64,000 nt of DNA, from assembly GCF_000472925.1 (NCBI RefSeq), contig NZ_AXAS01000042.1, forward strand, positions 25,340-89,339, read 5' to 3'. This document shows positions 42,495-51,867 of the stretch, piece after piece (positions within the stretch are counted from its first letter, which is position 1; each line of letters opens with the position of its first letter). The notes below the pieces were generated by a model. The model saw nothing but the letters and a program-made list of their open reading frames with translations, did not search any database and was not told the DNA's origin. The position numbers and the translations under genes are program-made. This DNA is from Bradyrhizobium sp. Ec3.3. GTDB taxonomy: Bacteria > Pseudomonadota > Alphaproteobacteria > Rhizobiales > Xanthobacteraceae.

Positions 42495-44141
42495 ATGAGC
42501 GATTGGGGTATACAAAAGGCCGCCCTGGGGGAGCGCCTCGCGGCCGGCCAACAGCACGCCAGGGGGAAGGTCGTCCCGATCCCCAGCCTTCCCGCATTCC
42601 TGAAGGCCGTGATCCGGTCAGGCGACCGGGTGTGCCTGGAGGGCGACAACCAGAAGCAGGCCGACATCCTCGCCTCGGCCCTCGCGAACCTCGATCCCCG
42701 CCACGTCCACGACCTGCACATGGTGCAATCAGGCGTGGTCCTGCCCTCGCATCTCGACATCTTCGAGAAGGGCATCGCGCGGCGGCTCGACTTCTCCTAT
42801 TCGGGCCCGCAATCGGCGCGCATCGCGCGCATGCTGTTCGGCGGCAAGATCGAGCTCGGCGCCGTCCATACCTATCTCGAGCTGTTCGCGCGCTACTTCA
42901 TCGACCTCACGCCGAACGTCGCGCTGATCGCCGCAGTCAGCGCCGACAAGGACGGCAACCTCTATACCGGGCCGAACACCGAGGACACGCCGACCGTCGT
43001 CGAGGCAACCAGCTACAAGAACGGCCTCGTCGTGGCGCAGGTCACCGAGATCGTCGACAAGGTGCCGCGTGTCGACATCCCGGGCGACCTCGTGCATTTC
43101 GTGGTCGAGGCGGGTCGCCCCTTCTACGTCGAGCCGCTGTTCACCCGCGACCCCGCCGCTATCACCGAGACCCAGATCCTGACGGCGATGCTCGCCATCA
43201 AGGGCATCTACGCGCCCTACGGCGTGCGTCGGCTCAATCACGGCATCGGCTTCAACACCGCCGCGATCGAGCTGCTGCTGCCGACCTATGGCGAGAAGCT
43301 CGGCCTCAAGGGCAAGGTCTGCACGCACTTTGCGCTCAACCCGCATCCGACCATCATCCCGGCGATCGAAGCCGGCTGGGTCGAGCAGATCCACTGTTTC
43401 GGATCGGAAGTCGGCATGGAGGATTACGTCGCCGCGCGCTCCGACGTGTTCTTCACCGGCCCCGACGGCTCGCTGCGCTCGAACCGGGCGTTCTGCCAGA
43501 CCGCGGGCCTCTATGCCTGCGACATGTTCATCGGATCGACGCTCCAGATCGACCTGGAAGGCCACAGCTCGACAGTAACAACCAGCCGCATCGCCGGCTT
43601 CGGCGGCGCGCCCAATATGGGCTCCGATCCGCGCGGCCGCCGCCATCCGAGCGAGCCCTGGCTCAAGGCCGGCGCCGAGGCTGATCCTGACTCCAACGCA
43701 GCGCTGCGCCGCGGCCGCAAGCTGGTGGTGCAGATCGGCGAGACCTTTGGCGAGCGCAACACGCCTTTGTTCGTCGAGCGGCTCGACGCGCTCGATCTGG
43801 CGCAGGAGCTCAAGCTCGATCTGGCGCCTGTCATGGTCTACTCCGACGACGTCACCCACATCGTCACCGAGGAAGGCATCGCCAACCTCCTGATGTGTCG
43901 CAGCAAGGACGAGCGCGAGCAGGCCATCCGCGGCGTTGCCGGCTACACCGACATCGGCCGCGCGCGCGATGCGAAGCTGGTCGACCAGCTCAGGCAACGC
44001 GGCGTGATCCGGCGTCCCGAAGATCTCGGCATCGATCCGCTCGACGCCGACCGGCGCCTGCTCGCGGCCCGCTCGATCAAGGACATCATGCTGGCCTCCG
44101 GCGGTCTCTACCGCCCGCCCAGCCGCTTCCGCAACTGGTGA
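42495..44141 (+). CDS. mdcA: Malonate decarboxylase alpha subunit (malonate:ACP transferase)
   Basis: A 548-residue MdcA, which exchanges acetyl for malonate on the acyl carrier protein. It begins WGIQKAALGERL and contains FNTAAIELLLPTYGEKLGLKGK and GFGGAPNMGSDPRGRRHPS, typical of MdcA. GGGAG lies before ATG 42495. It is first gene of a tight seven-gene operon. The long frame on the opposite strand (42729-44447) is a shadow of the GC-rich codons. Confidence 0.95.
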   Translation: MSDWGIQKAALGERLAAGQQHARGKVVPIPSLPAFLKAVIRSGDRVCLEGDNQKQADILASALANLDPRHVHDLHMVQSGVVLPSHLDIFEKGIARRLDFSYSGPQSARIARMLFGGKIELGAVHTYLELFARYFIDLTPNVALIAAVSADKDGNLYTGPNTEDTPTVVEATSYKNGLVVAQVTEIVDKVPRVDIPGDLVHFVVEAGRPFYVEPLFTRDPAAITETQILTAMLAIKGIYAPYGVRRLNHGIGFNTAAIELLLPTYGEKLGLKGKVCTHFALNPHPTIIPAIEAGWVEQIHCFGSEVGMEDYVAARSDVFFTGPDGSLRSNRAFCQTAGLYACDMFIGSTLQIDLEGHSSTVTTSRIAGFGGAPNMGSDPRGRRHPSEPWLKAGAEADPDSNAALRRGRKLVVQIGETFGERNTPLFVERLDALDLAQELKLDLAPVMVYSDDVTHIVTEEGIANLLMCRSKDEREQAIRGVAGYTDIGRARDAKLVDQLRQRGVIRRPEDLGIDPLDADRRLLAARSIKDIMLASGGLYRPPSRFRNW

Positions 44142-44151
44142 GGAGTTTTGC

Positions 44152-44469
44152 ATGGAAAAGCTCAGCTTCAGACTGACTGCACCGAACCGCGCCGGCGGCA
44201 CCCGCGCGCAGACGATCGTCGGCGTCGTCGCCTCCGGCAATCTCGAAGTGCTGCTGGAACGCAGCCTCCCGGCCGGTACCTGCACGATCGACATCGCAAC
44301 CGCGGCCCACGGCTTCGGCGCCGTGTGGGACGCCGTGGTCCGCGATTTCGTCGCGCGCCGCGCCGCGGGGGGCTTGCGCATCTCCATCAATGATGGCGGC
44401 GCCCGGCCCGACACGGTCGCGCTGCGATTGGCCCAGGGCGTCCGCAAGATCGAGGAGCCGGAACGATGA
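44152..44469 (+). CDS. mdcC: Malonate decarboxylase acyl carrier protein (delta subunit)
   Basis: A 105-residue acyl carrier protein. The Ser in GVVASGNLEVLLE (residue ~28) is the expected attachment site of the phosphoribosyl-dephospho-CoA prosthetic group, as in Klebsiella MdcC. It starts 10 bases after mdcA and overlaps mdcD by four bases. It carries acetyl and malonyl thioesters between subunits A and D/E. Confidence 0.93.
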   Translation: MEKLSFRLTAPNRAGGTRAQTIVGVVASGNLEVLLERSLPAGTCTIDIATAAHGFGAVWDAVVRDFVARRAAGGLRISINDGGARPDTVALRLAQGVRKIEEPER

Positions 44470-45380
44470 CAGCCGCCACCGCCAATGATGTCCCGCTGAG
44501 CTGGTACGAGGCGAGCGCCCGGCAGCGCATCGACGCGCTAGTCGATGCCGGCAGCTTCTGTGAGTTCATCGGCCCGGAGCTGCGCGAGATCAGCCCGCAT
44601 CTTGCGATCTTCAACCTGCCGGAGCAGTTCGACGACGGCATCGTTATCGGCCGCGGCCGGCTCGACGGCGCGCCGGTCCTCGTCGCCGCGCAGGAAGGCC
44701 GCTTCATGGGTGGCGCCTTCGGCGAAGTCCATGGCGCAAAGCTCACCGGCCTCTTGCGCGCCGCCCGCGCGCTCAAGCAGGACGTGGTGATCCTGTTCGA
44801 CACCGGCGGCGTGCGGCTGCAGGAAGCCAATGCCGGCGAGCTCGCGATCGCGGAGATCATGCGCGCGGTGATCGAGGCGCGGCACAGCGGCATCAACGTC
44901 GTCGGCCTGATCGGCGGGCGCGCCGGATGCTATGGCGGCGGTAGCCTGATCGCCGGCACCTGCTCGCGCCTCATCATCTCCGAGCAGGGACGGCTCAGCG
45001 TCAGCGGCCCCGAGGTGATTGAGACCAACAAGGGCATCGAGGAATTCGACTCGCGCGACCGCGCCCTGGTCTGGCGCACCATGGGCGGCAAGCACCGCTA
45101 TCTCATCGGCGGCGCCGACATTTTCGTCGACGACCAGGCGCTGGCGTTCCGCGAGGCGGCGATCGCTACGCTGGCGATCAGGAGCAGGTTCGATCCGAAC
45201 GTCCTCCAAGCGGAGCAGAAGCGGCTCGAGCGCCGGCTGCACCGTTTCGGTGACGTCGAGGACGCCATCGAGATCTGGGAGGTTCTCGGCATAGACCAGC
45301 CGACGGGGATCCCCGCGCTTCCGACCGGCGCCTTCCTTCGCGCCGCTAACAAAAGGGAGAACGCCGATGACGCTCGATGA
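44466..45380 (+). CDS. mdcD: Malonate decarboxylase beta subunit
   Basis: A 304-residue carboxyltransferase-fold subunit (crotonase-like). Key stretches are LSWYEASARQRIDALVDAGSFCEF, the glycine-rich GRFMGGAFGEVHGAKL and GGRAGCYGGGSLIAG, and SVSGPEVIETNKG. With MdcE it decarboxylates malonyl-S-ACP, leaving acetyl-S-ACP and CO2. The start overlaps mdcC and the end overlaps mdcE by 14 bases. Confidence 0.94.
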   Translation: MTAATANDVPLSWYEASARQRIDALVDAGSFCEFIGPELREISPHLAIFNLPEQFDDGIVIGRGRLDGAPVLVAAQEGRFMGGAFGEVHGAKLTGLLRAARALKQDVVILFDTGGVRLQEANAGELAIAEIMRAVIEARHSGINVVGLIGGRAGCYGGGSLIAGTCSRLIISEQGRLSVSGPEVIETNKGIEEFDSRDRALVWRTMGGKHRYLIGGADIFVDDQALAFREAAIATLAIRSRFDPNVLQAEQKRLERRLHRFGDVEDAIEIWEVLGIDQPTGIPALPTGAFLRAANKRENADDAR

Positions 45381-46104
45381 CATCCTGGCCAGCCTCTTTC
45401 CAAACGGCAGCGATGTCGAGACCGTCGGCCCCATGATCGCGGGAAAGGCCCTTCTGCCCGACGGACGGCTAATCCACGTACTCGGCATCACCCAGGGACA
45501 GCCGCTCGGCGTCGAAGAAGCCATTGCGCTTGCTGAGCGCGTGATTGAAATCATCGCGACGAGAGATCGGACACCGATCCTGCTCCTGGTCGATTCCGCC
45601 AGCCAGCGCATGAGCAAGCGCGACGAGCTGCTTGGCCTCAGCGAATATCTGTCGCATCTCGCCAAGGCGCTGCTGGTGGCCGAAGCCGAAGGACACCGCA
45701 CCATCGGCCTGCTCTATGGCGGCAGCGCCGCCGGCGCATTCATCGCCACCGCGCTTACCACCGGCACGCTGGTGGCGCTGCCCGGCGCGCATCCCGCGGT
45801 GATGGATCTGCCGTCGATGGCACGGGTGACCAAGCTTCCGATCGACGTCCTCAAGGCCAAGGCGGAGGCGACGCCGGTGTTCGCGCCCGGGCTCGACAAC
45901 ATGGTGCGAACGGGCGGCGTCCACGTCGTCTGGGACGATGCTGTGCCGCTGGCGCCGCAGCTTGCCGCCGTGCTGCAGCGGCCCCAGGGACAAGATGATC
46001 GCGGCCGGCTCGGCGCCGAGCGCGGCGGACGGCAAAAGGCCGCCGAGCTCGCCGAGCGCGTTGCGCGCGCCGCCGCCTCACCCCAGGATGCACGACGTGC
46101 CTGA
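45367..46104 (+). CDS. mdcE: Malonate decarboxylase gamma subunit
   Basis: A 245-residue second carboxyltransferase subunit (LGITQGQPLGVEEAIALAERV, LLVDSASQRMSKRDELLGLSEYL, GGSAAGAFIATALTTG). It pairs with MdcD. It overlaps mdcD by 14 bases and mdcG by 17, so the operon is translationally coupled. The last ~40 residues are Arg/Ala-rich and probably flexible. Confidence 0.93.
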   Translation: MTLDDILASLFPNGSDVETVGPMIAGKALLPDGRLIHVLGITQGQPLGVEEAIALAERVIEIIATRDRTPILLLVDSASQRMSKRDELLGLSEYLSHLAKALLVAEAEGHRTIGLLYGGSAAGAFIATALTTGTLVALPGAHPAVMDLPSMARVTKLPIDVLKAKAEATPVFAPGLDNMVRTGGVHVVWDDAVPLAPQLAAVLQRPQGQDDRGRLGAERGGRQKAAELAERVARAAASPQDARRA

Positions 46105-46744
46105 GCCCCTCGCGCGCCACAGCATGGTGAAGGCCTCGGCGGCGGGATGGGCCGCGGTGATGAACCGCTATCCCGATCTTGCCAGCGAGCCGATCGTCGC
46201 GGGCTGGGCGCATGCGGGACGGCCACTCGTCGTTCGTCGGCCGGCCTGCAGCGATACCGCAGGCCTCGTTCCGGTCGGCCTGCCGCTGCCGCCGAGCCAT
46301 GGCAAGCGGCGCATTGCGGTCTCGCTCGCGACTACCGATATTGTCGCGTCCGCGCCGCCTCCCTTGCTGGCCGACGCCGCCAGTGCGGCGCCCGCGGCCT
46401 GGCACGCGACGATCGAGAAGCTGCTTGAGCTTCTGCCCGAGACCCGTACCTATGGCAGCCTGGCGTGGCAGCATCTCACTGGCCTGCCCTATCTTTCTGA
46501 CAGCTCGGACCTCGACCTGCTCTGGCCGCTGTCGTCAGCCGATCAAGTTGGAACTCTGTTGTCGGACCTCGCGCGGATCGCAAAGCAGGCGCCAATGCGG
46601 CTGGACGGTGAGATCACAGGTCCCGCCGGCGGGGTTCAATGGCGCGAGCTGACCGGCGCTGACGCGGACGAAGTCCTCGTGAAGGGCGAGAGAGGCGTCA
46701 CCACGACGACGCGCGCGGCCTTTCTCGCGGGTCTCGTGTCATGA
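46088..46744 (+). CDS. mdcG: Phosphoribosyl-dephospho-CoA transferase (holo-ACP synthase)
   Basis: A 218-residue MdcG that loads the CoA-derived prosthetic group onto MdcC. The nucleotidyltransferase-like motif YGSLAWQHLTGLPYLSDSSDLDLLW holds the metal-binding Asp pair (DLDLLW). Start ATG 46088 is inside mdcE; the stop overlaps mdcB by four bases. Confidence 0.9.
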   Translation: MHDVPEPLARHSMVKASAAGWAAVMNRYPDLASEPIVAGWAHAGRPLVVRRPACSDTAGLVPVGLPLPPSHGKRRIAVSLATTDIVASAPPPLLADAASAAPAAWHATIEKLLELLPETRTYGSLAWQHLTGLPYLSDSSDLDLLWPLSSADQVGTLLSDLARIAKQAPMRLDGEITGPAGGVQWRELTGADADEVLVKGERGVTTTTRAAFLAGLVS

Positions 46745-47589
46745 CCATCGCGCTCAGGTGGCAATCACGGCCGGACCGCGCGCTTCATGCGGAGCAGCTC
46801 GGTCATCTCGCATCGCTCTGCCTGAAGCTCGAAGTCGAGACCTATCCGAAGCCGGGGCTCGTCAGCCATGTCGACAACGGCGCGCATCGCGACATGGACG
46901 CCGCGCTATTGTGCCTGAGCGCCGAGACTCTGATGCCGTTCTTCGGCGAGCTCGCCGCTGCAGGCGCCGAGGGCGCCGGCATGAAGCGGCTGCGCGCGAT
47001 CGGCGTTGCCGCGGAGCGCGCGATGCTGGCTGCAACAGATGGCGTCAACACGCATCGCGGCGCGATCTTCGGGCTGGGTCTGCTCTGCGCTGCGGCCGGA
47101 TACCGGAATGCCGTCGGCTTTCGCAAGTCGCTCGGACGGCTGGTTTCGGAGCGCTGGGGCGACGACATCCTGTCGGGACCGGTCTCGCTGCGCAGCCATG
47201 GCGCGGTCGCCTCGCGGCGCTACAGCGCAGGCGGCGCCAGGGCGGAAGCCGCCGACGGTTTTCCGTCAGTCTACGACATCGCCCTGCCCGCGCTGCATGA
47301 AGCGCGCAAGCTCGCACCCCAAGACGAGGACGCCGCGCGCGTCCAGACCTGCATGAGGCTGATCGCCGAGGTCACCGACACCAATCTCCTGCATCGGGGC
47401 GGAGCGGAAGGATTGCGCTTCGCGCAAGAGAGCGCTTCCGGATTTCTCGGCGCCGGCGGCATCGGATCGCGGGATTGGCACCGACGCGCGGCCGACATTC
47501 ACCAGGCGTTCGTGTCCCGCAATCTCAGTCCCGGCGGCTCCGCGGACCTGCTCGCGATGGCGCTGTTCGTCGATCGGCTGGAAGTCTGA
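46741..47589 (+). CDS. mdcB: Triphosphoribosyl-dephospho-CoA synthase
   Basis: A 282-residue CitG/MdcB-family enzyme that makes the precursor of the MdcC prosthetic group from dephospho-CoA and ATP. Landmarks are LKLEVETYPKPGLVSHVDNGAHRDM, GVNTHRGAIFGLGLLCAAAG and TDTNLLHRGGAEGLRF. It overlaps mdcG (ATGA) and ends in a TGATG overlap with mdcH. Confidence 0.92.
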   Translation: MTIALRWQSRPDRALHAEQLGHLASLCLKLEVETYPKPGLVSHVDNGAHRDMDAALLCLSAETLMPFFGELAAAGAEGAGMKRLRAIGVAAERAMLAATDGVNTHRGAIFGLGLLCAAAGYRNAVGFRKSLGRLVSERWGDDILSGPVSLRSHGAVASRRYSAGGARAEAADGFPSVYDIALPALHEARKLAPQDEDAARVQTCMRLIAEVTDTNLLHRGGAEGLRFAQESASGFLGAGGIGSRDWHRRAADIHQAFVSRNLSPGGSADLLAMALFVDRLEV

Positions 47590-48506
47590 TGCTGGCCCTG
47601 CTCTGCGGCGGACAAGGTACGCTCTCGGACACGATCTTTGATCTTGTTGCGGACCAGCCCGCTGCGGACTCGATTTTCGCCGCGGCGACCACTCTTCTCG
47701 GCGAGGATCCCCGGGACTTCGTCAGGACGCGGGCCGCGGACGAACTGTCCGTCAATCGCTCCAGCCAGATCCTGACCGTGACATCGACACTCGCGATCCA
47801 CGCCTGCATCGCCGACCTGCTGACCGAAGAGACCGCGGTCACCGGCTATAGTGTCGGCGAGATGGCGGCCTGGAGCATCGCGGGAATCTGGAGCGCGGAC
47901 GAAGCGTTGCGGCTCACTGGTATTCGAGCGCGCTTGATGCGAGAGACCGCGGGCCCCGATGGCCGCCTGGGTTACGTCCGCGGGTTTGAGCCGGCTACGC
48001 TTGAACCGCTGCTTGCAAAGCACCGCTGCGAAATCGCGATCAAAAATCCCGACCTGCTTGTCGTGATCGGAGGCGCGGAACGGGATGTCATTGCGCTCTG
48101 CGAGGAGGCCGCCAACGACGGCGCGCGCACCGGCCTGCTCGCCGTCGAGATCGCGTCACACACGACGAGGCTCGCGCAGGCCTGCAAACCGCTGCAACAG
48201 GCGCTCGATACCAGCAGGCACGCGGCCATCGCAGGCCAGCGCGTCCTGCTTGCCGGCGGCGACGGCGAACGCATCTTCCAGGTCGCCGCGGCCACCGCGA
48301 AACTGGCAAACCAGGTCGCCCATCCCATCGACTGGGCGGCAACGCTGGAGGCGCTCGCGGAACTGGGCGTCACCGAAGTGCTGGACCTCGGCCCCGGCCA
48401 TGCGCTGGCCGAGATGATGCGAGCATCTCAGCCGTCCATCCGCTGCTACGCCGCCGACGGATTTCGCACCATCAGCGGCCTACGCAACTGGGTTGCCGCC
48501 AGATAG
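47589..48506 (+). CDS. mdcH: Malonate decarboxylase epsilon subunit (malonyl-CoA:ACP transacylase)
   Basis: A 305-residue FabD-like acyltransferase that primes the carrier protein with malonyl from malonyl-CoA. It begins LALLCGGQGT. The nucleophile Ser lies in GYSVGEMAAW (FabD has GHSLGE), and the catalytic His in IASHTTRLAQA. The A-C-D-E-G-B-H order omits a malonate carrier (mdcF or mdcL/M) and an adjacent mdcR-type regulator, so uptake must be encoded elsewhere. Confidence 0.92.
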   Translation: MLALLCGGQGTLSDTIFDLVADQPAADSIFAAATTLLGEDPRDFVRTRAADELSVNRSSQILTVTSTLAIHACIADLLTEETAVTGYSVGEMAAWSIAGIWSADEALRLTGIRARLMRETAGPDGRLGYVRGFEPATLEPLLAKHRCEIAIKNPDLLVVIGGAERDVIALCEEAANDGARTGLLAVEIASHTTRLAQACKPLQQALDTSRHAAIAGQRVLLAGGDGERIFQVAAATAKLANQVAHPIDWAATLEALAELGVTEVLDLGPGHALAEMMRASQPSIRCYAADGFRTISGLRNWVAAR

Positions 48507-48677
48507 CCGAAAGCACCATCGCGAGCTACCCCAAACGCGGATAGTTCACATCGTGTTGCCGGACGACGCTTCGGACTCCGAGCTATTCGTCGACTGTCAA
48601 ATTGACCTGTGTTTTGGGGAGGTCCAGTCTGAATTCGCCTTCTCTGCTTCAACTACTGGACAATAGCGCTAACAAGC

Positions 48678-49679
48678 TCACGATCCGCCCGTAGATGTGC
48701 GCTTGACGGTTTCCGACGGATAGGCACCGAACGCCGCACGGTATTGTGAGGCGAAGCGGCCCCTATGCGTAAAGCCCCACTTCAAAGCGACCTCGTACAC
48801 GGGCAGCTGGTTCACAGGGCTCGATAGTTCCGCATGCACAGCGTCCAGCCGGATTCGCCGTAAGTAAGCAGCAGGCGTTGTATCGCAAAACCTTCGGAAT
48901 CCGAGCTGCAAGGAGCGCTCGCTCACGCCGATGGCGTCCGCTATGTCGATCATCGTCAGCGGCAAATGAAGATTATCGTGCATGTGCTCGATTGCCTGCT
49001 GGATGTGCCGTGGTGTCGGGTCGGGCGCCCGCCGGTCCAGCTGACTGCTCAGTCGGTGGGGTACATGTTCGAAGACAAGCCGTAGGGTCGCTTCAGTTAG
49101 CAGCGCCATAGCTTTTGGCGAACGCTTCATGATCTGTGGATCATTCGTGCCTTGGACGATCGTGCGGGCAAACTGATGCAGGGCCCGTCCAGCGCCGGTC
49201 GAAAGATCGACAGTCGGAGCGAGGTCCAGGTTCATCAAGGCAGCCTTGCCAAACATTGCGTTCAACACCTTGGCGACCAATCTTGCCTCGAACTTCAGCA
49301 TTACGTTCGAATAGCTCCCGTCAGCAGATGTCCTGACCTTGTGATCCCGTAGCGTCGGAAGCGCGACGAGAGCGACGGTTGACGTCGTCCGTTGCACAGA
49401 TTTGACACCAACGACCATGTCAGCCGCGCCAGTGCCGAGAAAGCCGATCGCAAGATCTTCTTGAATAGCCGCGCATGAGAAGGACCAGTCGCCAGAGAAT
49501 CGAGTCCTCATGACGCTGAAGTCTGGTCCCACGACTACCTCAGAGCGCCAACGGAATTCGGCAGCTCCCTTTGGCGGTGAGGCTCTGACCATGGGCAAGA
49601 TCGGCTCGAAGGAGGCGAGCAAAGTCTCGAAGTCGGAGCCCGATAGGGCGGGAGCTACGTAGAATGTGTTGTCCGGCAA
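48678..49679 (-). CDS. AraC-family transcriptional regulator
   Basis: A 333-residue regulator with an unassigned N-terminal sensing domain and a C-terminal double HTH (HIQQAIEHMHDNLHLPLTMIDIADAIGVSERSLQLGFRRF..AAYLRRIRLDAVHAEL..ALKWGFTHRGRFASQYRAAFGAYPSE). Of the AraC proteins this resembles the ligand-sensing 'AraC_binding_2' type in length. It converges on the mdc operon and is divergent from the chemoreceptor gene; what it regulates is unknown. Confidence 0.88.
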   Translation of the reverse strand: MPDNTFYVAPALSGSDFETLLASFEPILPMVRASPPKGAAEFRWRSEVVVGPDFSVMRTRFSGDWSFSCAAIQEDLAIGFLGTGAADMVVGVKSVQRTTSTVALVALPTLRDHKVRTSADGSYSNVMLKFEARLVAKVLNAMFGKAALMNLDLAPTVDLSTGAGRALHQFARTIVQGTNDPQIMKRSPKAMALLTEATLRLVFEHVPHRLSSQLDRRAPDPTPRHIQQAIEHMHDNLHLPLTMIDIADAIGVSERSLQLGFRRFCDTTPAAYLRRIRLDAVHAELSSPVNQLPVYEVALKWGFTHRGRFASQYRAAFGAYPSETVKRTSTGGS

Positions 49680-50092
49680 TGGGGTGCCTCAAAGGGCTTG
49701 ATCCGCGCGATAACTATACAGAATAATCATCCGACATTGGCCCCTGGCACGAGGATTTCCGCCCATTTGCCAAAGACCATTCAGTTGGCGCTATTTGGAA
49801 TTACCGCCCGCAGCGTTTCTTGATGCTGGAGTTATGCTGGATGTTTCGGGCCAGGATCGACAATACCGAAGCCGCAGACCTCCTTCGAGGTCCGTATTCC
49901 GAAGCCATGGTCCGGATCACGCAACCGGGTCACGATAGGTAGGCTTTGATTTAGTCTTGCCGGCTCTATTTGGCGCATCCCTTCGGAATCAAACTCGCCC
50001 GGAGACGGAATATCGATGGTTGCGGGTAGTGCTGAGCCCTCTGGGAGGGCTTGTGAACCAGTCTTCTCTACGAATTGAGGTAGGATCGATGA
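49680..50092. other. AraC/chemoreceptor intergenic region
   Basis: About 410 bases with no supported gene. A minus-strand frame (49832-50368) overlaps the chemoreceptor start and shows no domain. It contains GAGGTAGGA (50077-50085), the probable ribosome site of the chemoreceptor. Confidence 0.5.
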
Positions 50093-50110
50093 ATTAGAAC
50101 GATCGCAAAC

Positions 50111-51853
50111 TTGCGCATTGGGACCAAGCTTGCACTGACCTCCGCGCTCAGCATTCTGCTCATCGCGGGAATGATCTTCGCACAGATGCAGGGCCACGGC
50201 GCGGTCCGCCGAAGCAGCGACGTTGTCGATCAACAGTCGACTCTCGAGCGCGGCGCCATTGCGGCGAGGTCCGCGATCCGGAGTATGCAAGTCTCCGTCC
50301 GCGACATCTTGCTTGCAAGCAGCTCCGAGGAACTTCGAGCAGCGCAGGGAGATCTCGCCGTTAGGCAAAAATCGGTCGGGAAATTTATCGAAGAGATCCT
50401 GGAGCTGTCGAAGTCAACGGAAAACCAGGCGCGAATCGAACGAATGAAGGTTCTGGTTGGCGGCTTCGTCACGCTCAGCGATGAAATCACGGCATTGAGA
50501 AAAGACATCATCGCAACCGAAGCGACGCGTAGTGCAAGCGGCGAGCTGCCGCCCGATGCGGCCGCGCGTGTCGCCAAGCTCACGGCCGAATCAAAGCGCA
50601 TCGTCAAGGAGTCCATGCTGCCGATCGCTACGGAATTGCTGACCACCAGCGAGAAGGTCGTCGAATTTAGTAAGCGTAGGGTAGACGAGGAGAAAGCCGC
50701 TGCCCAGGAGGCAATATCATCAAGCGAACGGACGTCGCTGGTGATCGGCCTTGTCGTGGCTCTCGCCTTGATCGGAGCATGCGTATTCTCGGTATTCACA
50801 ATTGCCCGGCCTATAGTGGCGTTGGCGGGCGCGATGAAAGAGCTCGCCGACGGCAATTTCGATGTGGTTTTGCCTGGCCTCGGCCGCGGCGACGAGATCG
50901 GTGGCGTCGCACAGGCGGTAGAGAACTTCAAGGTGAAGGCCGAGCAGAAGGCGCGCGAAGAAGCGGAAGCGAAGGCCACGCAGGACCGGCTTGTCGCTGA
51001 ACGCAGGAAAGCCGATATGATGAAGCTGGCGGATGAATTCGAGCGAGCGGTTGGCGGCATCGTCAACACCGTATCGACAGCGTCCACCCAGCTCGAAGCG
51101 TCCGCCGGAACGTTGACATCGACGGCGGGCCGCGCCCAGGAAATGGCGACGACGGTTGCGGCGGCATCCGAGGAGGCCTCGGCAAACGTGCAGTCGGTCG
51201 CGAGCGCGACGGAAGAGCTGTCGTCTTCGGTCAACGAAATCGGCCGTCAGGTGCAGGACTCGGCGCGCATGGCAGGCGATGCCGTCAGTCAGGCTCGTAC
51301 AACAACCGATCAGGTAGGCGAGCTGTCGAAGGCTGCGGCCCGCATTGGGGATGTTGTTGACCTGATCAATACGATTGCCGGTCAGACCAACCTGCTGGCG
51401 CTGAACGCGACCATCGAGGCCGCCCGCGCGGGCGAGGCCGGCCGCGGCTTCGCCGTCGTGGCCTCCGAAGTCAAGGCGCTCGCGGAGCAGACCGCTAAGG
51501 CAACCGGTGAGATCAGTCACCAAATCAACAGCATTCAGGCTGCGACCGGGGATTCGGTCAGGGCCATCAAGGAGATCAGTGGCACGATTGAAAGGCTCTC
51601 GGAAATATCCTCGACCATCGCGGCCGCGGTCGAGGAACAAGGTGCTGCGACGCAGGAAATCTCGCGCAATGTGCAGCAGGCAGCGCTCGGTACGCAGCAG
51701 GTCTCGTCCAATATCATCGAGGTGCAGCGCGGAGCGAACGAGACCGGCTCCGCCTCCTCTCAAGTCCTGTCGGCCGCGCGGTCACTGTCGGGCGATAGCG
51801 CCCGCCTCAGGGACGAGGTCGGAAGATTCCTGAGCACGGTCAGGGCTGCCTAG
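50111..51853 (+). CDS. Methyl-accepting chemotaxis protein
   Basis: A ~580-residue chemoreceptor. TM1 is residues 7-25, a helical periplasmic sensor of ~180 residues follows, TM2 is 209-231, then HAMP (ARPIVALAGAMKELADGNFDV). The signalling tip is DVVDLINTIAGQTNLLALNA..EAARAGEAGRGFAVVASEVK. Start is ambiguous: TTG 50111 is used here, but the frame is open to 50093 (ATT-AGA-ACG-ATC-GCA-AAC), relatives commonly begin M-x-IANLRIGTKL, and the expected ATG position reads ACG. The ribosome site at 50077-50085 fits a start near 50093-50099 better. Ligand unknown. Confidence 0.88.
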   Translation: MRIGTKLALTSALSILLIAGMIFAQMQGHGAVRRSSDVVDQQSTLERGAIAARSAIRSMQVSVRDILLASSSEELRAAQGDLAVRQKSVGKFIEEILELSKSTENQARIERMKVLVGGFVTLSDEITALRKDIIATEATRSASGELPPDAAARVAKLTAESKRIVKESMLPIATELLTTSEKVVEFSKRRVDEEKAAAQEAISSSERTSLVIGLVVALALIGACVFSVFTIARPIVALAGAMKELADGNFDVVLPGLGRGDEIGGVAQAVENFKVKAEQKAREEAEAKATQDRLVAERRKADMMKLADEFERAVGGIVNTVSTASTQLEASAGTLTSTAGRAQEMATTVAAASEEASANVQSVASATEELSSSVNEIGRQVQDSARMAGDAVSQARTTTDQVGELSKAAARIGDVVDLINTIAGQTNLLALNATIEAARAGEAGRGFAVVASEVKALAEQTAKATGEISHQINSIQAATGDSVRAIKEISGTIERLSEISSTIAAAVEEQGAATQEISRNVQQAALGTQQVSSNIIEVQRGANETGSASSQVLSAARSLSGDSARLRDEVGRFLSTVRAA

Positions 51854-51867
51854 CTCATTGATCTATC

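Noticed and set aside
42299..44447. Long frames overlapping mdcA on both strands (42299-43684 plus, 42729-44447 minus)
   Set aside because: Arg/Pro-rich shadow translations; mdcA itself is complete with a good start and family motifs.
44538..45704. 388-codon minus-strand frame opposite mdcD/mdcE
   Set aside because: Antisense shadow; it spans two real, overlapping mdc genes.
50230..51763. Two long minus-strand frames opposite the chemoreceptor
   Set aside because: Low-complexity Ser/Arg-rich shadows; the receptor's signalling tip is clearly conserved on the plus strand.
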